This document shows positions 52,665 through 60,300 of a DNA stretch of 64,000 nt, one piece after another. Source of the stretch: Paractinoplanes bogorensis (GTDB lineage: Bacteria > Actinomycetota > Actinomycetes > Mycobacteriales > Micromonosporaceae); the NCBI RefSeq assembly GCF_018829635.1, contig NZ_JAHKKG010000003.1:496001-560000 (forward strand). Reading direction: 5' to 3'. The translations under genes and the position numbers were made by a program. How positions within the stretch are numbered: the stretch's first letter is position 1; every line of letters starts with the position of its first letter. The notes beneath the pieces are model-generated. The model had not been told where the DNA came from. It saw only the letters and a list, made by a program, of their open reading frames with translations, and ran no database searches.

Positions 52665-53567
52665 TCAGTCCCTCCCTTCGATGAAGCGGCGGTTGATCCA
52701 GGCCACGATCAGCACGCCGATGACCAGCAGCACGCCGATCGCGGCGGCGAAGTCGGGCTCGCCCTGCTGCAGGCCGCGCTGATACATGAGCAGCACCGGC
52801 GAGGTCGAGGCGCCGTTCGGGCCGCCGCCCCCGGTCAGCAGGTAGGGCTCGGTGAACAGGTTGGCCCCGGTGATGAGGGCCAGGATGACCACCAGTGCGG
52901 TGGCCGGGCGTACGGCCGGGACCGTCACCGACCAGAACTTGTTCCACCCATTGGCGCCGTCGACCGAGGCCGACTCGTACAGCTCCTTGGGCACGTTCTG
53001 CAGCGCGGCCAGGTAGAGCAGGATGAAGAAGCCGAGCTGCTTCCAGGTCACGAACAATGCGATGACCGGCATCGCCAGCCCCTCGTTGACCAGCCACGAC
53101 GGGTCCGGCGCGAGCGGGCCCAGCACCGTGTTGACCAGGCCGTCCGAGTTGAACAGGAACAGCCACACGCCGACCACGGCCACGCTCGCCGTCACATACG
53201 GGACATAGAAAGCGACCCGGAGGAACGTGCGGGCGTGGACCACCCGGTTGAGCGCGACCGCCAGCACCAGCGCCAGCGCGGTGGTCAGCGGCACGTTGAT
53301 GATCAGGAAGACTCCGATGTTGCCGAACGACTCGCGGACCGCCGGGTCGGTCAGCACCGCCTTGTAGTTGTCGAGACCGACGAACGGGTGGTCGACGATC
53401 GCGCCCGGGGCGGCGAAGAAGTAGTCGTGGAAGCTGATCCAGATGGAGAACCCGAACGGGTAGGCGAAGACGATCGCGAGGTAGACGGCGTAGGGGGCAG
53501 CCAGGATCATGCCCACCGGGTGACGACCGAGGGTGGCCGCCACCCGGGTGCGGGTGGCGGCCGCCAT
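52665..53567 (-). CDS. Carbohydrate ABC transporter permease, MalF type
   Basis: A 300-residue permease. The leading helix (GMILAAPYAVYLAIVFAYPF), SIWISFHDYFF and the EAA loop ESASVDGANGWNKFWSVTVP identify it. Its ATG shares one base with the stop of the binding-protein gene (TGATG), implying translational coupling. As in the other sugar locus, no ATPase is encoded here. Confidence 0.93.
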   Translation of the reverse strand: MAAATRTRVAATLGRHPVGMILAAPYAVYLAIVFAYPFGFSIWISFHDYFFAAPGAIVDHPFVGLDNYKAVLTDPAVRESFGNIGVFLIINVPLTTALALVLAVALNRVVHARTFLRVAFYVPYVTASVAVVGVWLFLFNSDGLVNTVLGPLAPDPSWLVNEGLAMPVIALFVTWKQLGFFILLYLAALQNVPKELYESASVDGANGWNKFWSVTVPAVRPATALVVILALITGANLFTEPYLLTGGGGPNGASTSPVLLMYQRGLQQGEPDFAAAIGVLLVIGVLIVAWINRRFIEGRD

Positions 53568-54856
53568 CAGGAGCCGCTGGCCAGCTGGTCGACCTTGGTC
53601 GCGGCGCCCGAGAAGGAGTCGGTCACCGGCTTCTTACCGAAGATCACCGATTCCGAGTACGCGTCCCGGAAGGCCTGCCAGATCGCGACCGAGTTCGGCA
53701 CGTTGGGCACCTCGACCGTGCGGGCGGCCTGGTCGGCGAACTGCTTGTAGTCGGCGTGCGAGGAGAAGTAGTCCGGGTACGCGGTGGGCAGGTCCTTGCG
53801 CAGCGGCATCTGACCGGTCTTGTCGAGCAGCGCGCCGTCCTGCTCCTGGCTGGTCGCGAACTTCATGACCTCCCAGGCGGTGGCCCGGTTCTGGCAGGCC
53901 GAGTACATGGCCACGTTCTTGGCGTCGCTGAACGTCTTGATCTGCTCGGCGGGCTTGCCGGTCGAGGTCGGCACCGGCACCGCGCCCCACTTCACCTTGT
54001 CGCCGTAGACCGAGATGGCCCAGGGGCCGACGATGGCCATGGCCGCCTTCTTGTCGGCGAACGAGTCGCCGTTGTAGGCCTCCTTGGGGGCCAGACCCTC
54101 GTCGTAGAGCGTCTTCCAGAAGCCCGCGACCTTCTGGCCCTCGGGACTGTTGAACTGGGCCTTCTGGTCGGCCACGAGCTGCTTGCCGTCGGTCTCGGCG
54201 GCGAACAGCGGATAGAAGTCGAACCAGGACTGGAAGAACTCGCTGGTCGGCGCCGGATAGATGGCGGCCGGGGCGGCACCGGACGACTTGATCTTGCGGG
54301 CCGCGGTGAGGAACTCGTCGTAGGTCGACAGGGCCGGCTTCTCGGGGTCGAGGCCCGCTTTGGCGAAGATGTCCTTGTTGTAGAAGATCATCACCGGGTT
54401 GGACTTCCACGGCAGCTGATAGAACTTGCCGTCGGGCGACTTGTACTGCTCGGCCGTGTCACCGGTGCGGTCGGTGATGTACTGCGTCGCGCCGTCGAAG
54501 TCGTCCAGCGCGACCAGGCCACCCTGCTGCTGGAACTGCGGGATGGCGGCCGGCGCGGTGTTCCAGATCAGGCAGGGCGCGTTGCCGGCCGTGATGGCGG
54601 CGCCGATGACCTCTTCCGAGCTCTTGCCGGCCGGGATCTCCTGCGCGGTGATTGTCTGGTCGCTGTGGGCGCTGTTCCAGGACTCGACCATGGCCTTGCC
54701 CCAGGCCAGTTCCTCCTGGTTGTTGGAGAGCCAGATGGTGATCGGTCCGGTGGCCGCGTTGGCCTTGGCCGCGTCGCCGCCACCACCGCTGCCGTCACAG
54801 CCGGCGGCGAGGGCGAGGGTTGTCGTCAGGAGGATGGCCGGAAGGGTGCGTTTCAT
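53567..54856 (-). CDS. Sugar-binding lipoprotein
   Basis: A 429-residue extracellular binding protein. The lipobox LAAGC gives lipidated Cys20, followed by a Gly/Ser linker. Mature segments such as ITIWLSNNQEELAWGKAMVE, GKFYQLPWKSNPVMIFYNKD and KAAMAIVGPWAISVYGDKVK are characteristic of CUT1 binding proteins. ATG 54856 directly precedes the signal peptide. It follows the LacI gene by 26 bases and heads the transport genes. With a GH130 enzyme downstream, a beta-mannoside is a reasonable guess for the ligand. Confidence 0.93.
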   Translation of the reverse strand: MKRTLPAILLTTTLALAAGCDGSGGGGDAAKANAATGPITIWLSNNQEELAWGKAMVESWNSAHSDQTITAQEIPAGKSSEEVIGAAITAGNAPCLIWNTAPAAIPQFQQQGGLVALDDFDGATQYITDRTGDTAEQYKSPDGKFYQLPWKSNPVMIFYNKDIFAKAGLDPEKPALSTYDEFLTAARKIKSSGAAPAAIYPAPTSEFFQSWFDFYPLFAAETDGKQLVADQKAQFNSPEGQKVAGFWKTLYDEGLAPKEAYNGDSFADKKAAMAIVGPWAISVYGDKVKWGAVPVPTSTGKPAEQIKTFSDAKNVAMYSACQNRATAWEVMKFATSQEQDGALLDKTGQMPLRKDLPTAYPDYFSSHADYKQFADQAARTVEVPNVPNSVAIWQAFRDAYSESVIFGKKPVTDSFSGAATKVDQLASGS

Positions 54857-54882
54857 CGGTACTCCGTTCGAACAGCGTTGTC

Positions 54883-55908
54883 TCAAACTGAGGGGAGCGA
54901 GGGCGCGGTGGACGCCCGGACGACGAGTTGAGCGGGAGGAACCGGAACGTCGTCGACCGTTCCGCCCTCGATCGATTGCAGGAGCGCGTCGGCCGCCGCC
55001 CGGCCCCACAGGTAGGGGTCGGTGCGGACGGTGGTCAGAGGTGGGCTCACATATGCCGCAAGATCGGTGTTGTCAAACCCGGTGATCGACAGCTGACCAG
55101 GCACGACGATGCCGAGCTCCTGCGCCACGGACAGCCCGGCGATGGCCATCAGGTCGTTCGCGTAGACGATCGCGGTCGGCCGGTCGTTCTCCAGCAGCTG
55201 CCGGGTGGCACGGGCGCCACCGGCCGCCGAGAAGTCGGCCTCGACGCACGCGGTGGCGGGCAGACCGGCCTCGGCCAGGGTCTGCGCCCAGGCCTCGCGG
55301 CGCACCTGCCCGTGCCGGAACTGCGCCGGGCCGGCCACGTGGGCGATCCGGCGGTGGCCGAGCTCGATCAGGTGCCGGACGGCGGCGGCGATGCCGGGCC
55401 GGTCGTCGACCAGCACGGCCGGGAAACCGCTGGGCCCGTCCGGCCGGGCGATGGTGACAGCGGGCAGGCCGAGCTCCTCCAGCAGCGCGATCCGTGGATC
55501 GGCGACGCGCAGGTCGAGCAGGAACACCCCGTCGACCCGCTTGTCGGCGGCCAGCCGCCGGTAGCCGGCCTCCTCCTCGGCCTCGGGCACGACCTGCAGC
55601 ACCAGGGCCTGACCGCGGTCGGAGAGGGTGCGTTCGACGCCCGCGATGAAGGCCGGGAAGAACGGGTCGGCGCCGAGCAGCTCGGGCTCGCGGGCGAGCA
55701 CCAGGCCGACCGCGAAGGCCCGGGACACCGACAGCGCGCGGGCCTGGTGGCTGGGTGTCCAGCCGAGGTCGCGGGCGGCGTCGAGGATGCGCTGCCGGGT
55801 CTCCTCGGCCACGCCCGGGCGTCCATTGAGGGCGAACGAGACGGTGCCCTTGGAGACACCCGCCCGGCGGGCGACGTCGTTGATGGTCGGGCGCTCGGGC
55901 CGCGTCAT
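54883..55908 (-). CDS. LacI-family transcriptional regulator
   Basis: A 341-residue repressor. The helix-turn-helix and hinge (PTINDVARRAGVSKGTVSFALNGRPGV) precede the ligand domain (VGLVLAREPELLGADPFFPA, ITGFDNTDLAAYVSPPLTTV). ATG 55908 follows AGGAGGAGG. Unlike the other LacI locus, it is transcribed in the same direction as the genes it should control and lies first in the operon, with two identical operators just upstream. It therefore controls itself and the operon together. Confidence 0.93.
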   Translation of the reverse strand: MTRPERPTINDVARRAGVSKGTVSFALNGRPGVAEETRQRILDAARDLGWTPSHQARALSVSRAFAVGLVLAREPELLGADPFFPAFIAGVERTLSDRGQALVLQVVPEAEEEAGYRRLAADKRVDGVFLLDLRVADPRIALLEELGLPAVTIARPDGPSGFPAVLVDDRPGIAAAVRHLIELGHRRIAHVAGPAQFRHGQVRREAWAQTLAEAGLPATACVEADFSAAGGARATRQLLENDRPTAIVYANDLMAIAGLSVAQELGIVVPGQLSITGFDNTDLAAYVSPPLTTVRTDPYLWGRAAADALLQSIEGGTVDDVPVPPAQLVVRASTAPSLPSV

Positions 55909-55958
55909 GACGCCTCCTCCTGGACCGGAACTGACTCGGGTCGGAAACACGGCCGCAA

Positions 55959-55993
55959 CTAAACCGGTTTGAACGGAACCTAAACCGGTTTGA
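55959..55993 (-). promoter_or_regulatory. Tandem LacI operators of the GH130 operon
   Basis: CTAAACCGGTTTGA occurs twice, at 55959-55972 and 55980-55993, each centred on the palindrome AAACCGGTTT. The centres are 21 bases apart, two helical turns, so two dimers could bind side by side. On the minus strand a TTGTGC and TAGGTT pair with 17 bases between them overlaps the sites and could be the promoter. Confidence 0.8.
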
Positions 55994-56047
55994 TCGATCG
56001 CACAACCGGAGAGCGGAAGCTGAATATTTAGATGTCCGAAAATGTCA

Positions 56048-56076
56048 AAGGCCGCCCGGTATGCCCGGGCGGCCTT
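56048..56076 (-). terminator. Rho-independent terminator after the TerC gene
   Basis: AAGGCCGCCCGG (56048-56059) pairs perfectly with CCGGGCGGCCTT (56065-56076) across a five-base loop. Read on the minus strand the stem is followed by TTTGACATTTT, a U-rich tail, placing it 17 bases after the TerC stop codon. Confidence 0.85.
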
Positions 56077-56092
56077 GGGGACGAAGAGCGGA

Positions 56093-57127
56093 TCAGTGCT
56101 GCTGCGGCACCCGCTCCGCATCGACGGAAGCGGCGGCGGCCGCGGCTGCGTCCCGCTTGTTGGCCAGCATGCTGGTGACGGTCACGGTGAGCAGGGTGAC
56201 CGCGATGACCCCGAGCGACGCCAGCGTCGGCACCTCGGGCAGCCAGGTCCACACCCCGTGGGCCCAGTGCAGCACCAGCTTCACCCCGATGAAGGCCAGG
56301 ATGATGGCCAGGCCGTAGTCGAGGTGGCGCAGCTTGTCGAGCACGTTGCGCAGCACGAAGTAGAGCGCCCGCAGACCCATCAGGGCGAACGCGTTGGTCG
56401 CGAAGACCAGGTAGGGGTCTTCGGTCACGCCGTAGACGGCCGGCACCGAGTCGACCGCGAACACGATGTCGGTCATGAAGACGGCGACCACGACGACGGC
56501 CAGGGGAGTGAGCGCCCGCTTGCCCGCCTCGCGGATCATCATCTTGCCGCCGTGATAGTCCTTCGTCACCGGGAAGAAGCGGCGGATCAGCCGGACGCTG
56601 CGCATCTGGTCGATGTCGATCTCGTGCTCGTCGTCGCGCCGGGCGTCCCGCAACACCTTCACCGCGGTCACCAGCAGGATCGCCCCGAACAGCAGGAACG
56701 CCCAGGTGCCGGCCTGCAGCACGGCCGCGCCGAGGGCGATGAAGATGCCGCGCAGGACCAGGGCGCCGGCGATGCCGTAGAGCAGGACCCGCTGGGCCAG
56801 CGCGGTCGGCACGGCGAACGCGGTGAGCAGCAGCATGAAGACGAACAGGTTGTCGACCGACAGCGATTTCTCGACCACGAACCCGGTGTAGAACTCGACC
56901 GCGGGCCGGCTGCCGTAGGCCCACCAGAGCACCAGGCCGAACACCGCGGGCAGGGTCAGGTAGAAGATCGTCCAGCCGGTGGCCTCGCGCATCGACACGT
57001 CGTGCGGCTTGCGGGTGACCCAGAAGTCGGCGGCCAGCAGGCCGATCAGAACCGCGATGCTGATGATCCACAGCATCGGTGTGGCGACGGTCTCGAGCGG
57101 CGCGGCGAGGGTCACGTCGGGCGTCAT
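56093..57127 (-). CDS. TerC/Alx-family membrane protein, probable Mn2+ exporter
   Basis: A 344-residue integral membrane protein with about nine helices. FVVEKSLSVDNLFVFMLLL and MTDIVFAVDSVPAVYGVTED are the two conserved acidic helices of the family, which relatives use to export Mn2+. A long cytoplasmic loop (DARRDDEHEIDIDQMRSVRL) lies between the halves and an Ala-rich tail ends the protein. ATG 57127 follows GAGGAGG ten bases upstream. A yybP-ykoY riboswitch precedes it and a strong terminator follows, so it is a single-gene Mn2+-responsive unit. Confidence 0.92.
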   Translation of the reverse strand: MTPDVTLAAPLETVATPMLWIISIAVLIGLLAADFWVTRKPHDVSMREATGWTIFYLTLPAVFGLVLWWAYGSRPAVEFYTGFVVEKSLSVDNLFVFMLLLTAFAVPTALAQRVLLYGIAGALVLRGIFIALGAAVLQAGTWAFLLFGAILLVTAVKVLRDARRDDEHEIDIDQMRSVRLIRRFFPVTKDYHGGKMMIREAGKRALTPLAVVVVAVFMTDIVFAVDSVPAVYGVTEDPYLVFATNAFALMGLRALYFVLRNVLDKLRHLDYGLAIILAFIGVKLVLHWAHGVWTWLPEVPTLASLGVIAVTLLTVTVTSMLANKRDAAAAAAASVDAERVPQQH

Positions 57128-57137
57128 GAAAGGGTTT

Positions 57138-57264
57138 CCTCCTCGGACATGGTGCATCGTCCGAGGTCTCCCTCACCCGCACGAACCGGACCGCGGGCGA
57201 ACGCACGGGGACATCCGAGATGTCCGTGATGACCGCAACGCTCTTTGTGAGGTACTCCCCTCGC
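57138..57264 (-). promoter_or_regulatory. yybP-ykoY manganese riboswitch
   Basis: On the minus strand the leader contains GGGGAGTA (57253-57260) and, about 90 bases later, GAGGGAGACCTC (57163-57174), the two conserved loops of the yybP-ykoY aptamer. Stem P1 can form between CGAGG (57259-57263) and CCTCG (57162-57166). The same 3' strand, as CCTCGGAC (57159-57166), can instead pair with GTCCGAGG (57141-57148), which covers part of the ribosome-binding site GAGGAGG (57138-57144). Mn2+ binding should stabilise P1, free the site and turn on translation of TerC. The aptamer class is established for TerC/Alx genes; the switching mechanism is inferred. Confidence 0.8.
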
Positions 57265-57315
57265 CGCGAACACTAGCAGCTCAGAGTTGCACGCCGCCCG
57301 GGGCAGGGGTGGTAA

Positions 57316-60300
57316 TCACACCGCCACGCAAACACGGTCACGCCCGGACTGCTTGGCCTGATAGAGGGCGCCGTCGGCCCGGGTCAGCAGTTGCCCCAGA
57401 TCGGCGTCGTCGGCGGTGCTGACGGCCAGGCCGACACTGATCGTGACCGGCAGCGGTCCGGCGGCGGTCGGCACCGGCCGGCCGGAGACTTCGCGGTGCA
57501 GCCGCTCGGCGGTCGCGGTGGCCAGCCGGCCGTCCAGCGGCGTGACGACGGCGAACTCCTCACCGCCGTACCGGCCGAGCACGTCACCCTCGCCCAGCGC
57601 GTCCCGCAGCCGCCCGGCGACCACCCGGATCACCTCGTCGCCGACCGGATGCCCGTACGTGTCGTTGATGCTCTTGAAATGGTCGATGTCGACCATGATG
57701 GCGGCGATCGGCGTCCCGTGCTCGCGGGCCAGCGCCATACGCCGGTCGGCCTCGGAGAAGAAGTGGTGCCGGTTGAACAGGCCGGTGAGCCCGTCGACGG
57801 TGGCCAGCCGGCGCACCTGACTGAACAGACGCGCATTTTCGTACGCGGTCATGCCCTGCCCCGCGATGGCCGCCGCGATCTGGGCCTGCGCCTCGGTGAT
57901 GGAGCGGCCCGAGCCGACGAGCAGGATGCCGAACGGCTCGGCGCGCAGGGACACCGGGATCGCCCACCAGCTGCCGGGCGCGCCGAGCAGTTCGTCGATC
58001 GCGGCCTGACCCGGCTCCTCGGTGCGCTCGCGCGGGCCGGCCAGGCCGAGCAGATCGGTCGGCAGCGAGAATCGCGCCCCGACCACCGCGGTCGGCCCGT
58101 GCGTGGCCGTGACCAGGAACTCGTCGCTCTGCACGCGGGTGAGCAGCACGGCCGAGTTCCCGCCGACCGTACGGGCGAGGCTGCTCAACAGACGCCGCAT
58201 CACCTCGTCGGGGTCGAGCGACGAACTCTGGTCGGCCATCGCGGCCCGCAGCGTCTCGGCCACGTCGCGCTGACGGCTGGCCGTCTGCACCGCCACCTCG
58301 AGCTGGGCCGCCCGCGCGGTCTCGAGCGACACCGCGATGTGGTTGGTGATGGCCTTGAGGATGGCCACGTCGTCGCCGGTGAACACGCCCTTGGCGACCC
58401 GGCTGTCCAGATAGACCACGCCGCGCAACTGGCCGTCGAACTGCAGCGGGGCGATCAGGATGCTGCGCAGCCCGTGCGCCTGCATGCTGTGCGATCCGAG
58501 GGCCACGCCCTCCTCGCTGCCGGTCACCACCAGCGGCTCGCCGGTGTCGCGGACCCGGTCGACCAGGGTCGCGCTGTAACCGGTCAGGTGGCGTACGTCG
58601 TGGCCGTCGCCGTCGCGGCCCACGTGCGGTACGAGCTGGTTGAGGTCGCGGTCGAGCAGGAACAGGAAGGCCCGCTCGGCCCCGAGGAAGCGCAACGTCT
58701 CGTCGAGCGCGACCCGGGCCAGCTCGCGCGGGTCCAGCACGCTCGCCGAGGCCTGGCTGACCTGCTGCAACGCCTCCAACCGGCGGCGGTAGACGGCCGC
58801 CTTGCCGCCCTCGGCCGCGTGCCGGCCCCCGGTGGTCGAGACCGGTCCCGGGCTGGGCAGCTCGGGCCGGCTGAGCTGGAACTCCTCCTCGACCCAGCGG
58901 ATCCGCTGCGGCCACTGCTGGTCGACCGCGATGGTCAGCGCGGCTGTCGCCTGCAGCGCGGCCGGGCCCGGCTGGTCGAGCGCGAGCAGGGCCCGGGCGT
59001 GCACCCGGGCCGCCTCGTACGTGATCAGCGGCGCGTCCATCGGCAGCAGGTCGGTCTCGACGCCGGCCAGGGTCCGGATCGCGGCGTCGGGCTTGCCGTC
59101 GAGCAGCTCGAGGTCGGCCCGGGCGACCCGGTGGTAGGCCCGCAGCGGCTTGTCGGTCGCCTTCTCGCCGAGCCGGTCGACCGCCTCGCGGGTGGCCGCG
59201 CGCAACTCCGGGCGAAGCGCCCGGCCGGCCCGCCGGCATTGGGTGAGCCGGCCCAGCGACTCGAACACATAGATGATCCGCTGCTCGGGCACGATCGACC
59301 CGGGTTTGATGCCGAGCGCCGCGAACTCGGCCGTGAGCTGATCGAACGGCTCGCCCAGCTGGTCCGACTCGACCAGCGTGACCATCCGGGCGCCGTACAG
59401 GTTGATCAGCTGCATCGGGTTGTCCGGGTTGGCCCGCAGGAAGCGGCGCAGCGCCTCGATGTGCGAGTTGGCCGCCTCGGTGCGTCCGCGCTGGGCGGCC
59501 AGGATCGCCGCCACGGCCCGGATCGCCGCCCCCTCGGCCTGGGCGCCGGGGCCGATCCGGGCCCGGGCCCGCCGCAGCCAGGCCTCGGCGTCGGCGGTGT
59601 GGCCGCGCTTGAAGTACTGCATGCAGACGCCGCCCACGGCGGTCAGGTAGTCGCCCAGCTCAAGCCAGCGCTCGTGCTCGATCAGCGCCCGGCCCCAGAT
59701 CTTGCTGTCGTCGTCGCGGCCGCCGAGATGGCTGCCCGCGCCGCGTTTCCAGGCGACGAAGCCGACCAGCTCGGGGTCGCCGATGTCGGCCGCGGCGGCC
59801 GCGGCCCGGTCGAACAGCCGGGCGGCCAGGGCCGGGCGCCCGGCCACGTCGGCGATCACCCCGAGACCGGCCATGTGCTGGGCGTACTCGCGGCCGGGGC
59901 CGAGCCGGTTGATCGGATAGAGGGCCCGCAGGCCCATCATCGCCCGTTCCAGCCGGCGCATCCGCATGGACAGCGCGAACGTGCCCGAGTCGTACAGGAT
60001 CGCCTTGAGCCGGAAGGTCTCGCGGCGGCGGTCGCGGGCGGTGCCGAAGCCGAGGTGGGTGCGGCCGACGAACAGCCCCAGCAACAGCGAGGCGAACGAG
60101 GTCAGGGCCAGGCCGAACCGGCCCCGGGGCAGCGGCGACCCCAGCTCGGACAGCCCGAGGCGCACCGCGTCGTACGCCCGGTCGGGGTTCCACGAGCTGT
60201 TGTGCACCTGGGCCACCTGGGCCCGGATCTCGGCCCGGCGCAGCTTGTCCGGCTCGGCGTGCAGCGCCTGGTCGAGGTGCCGCAGTGCCTCGGCGAACCG

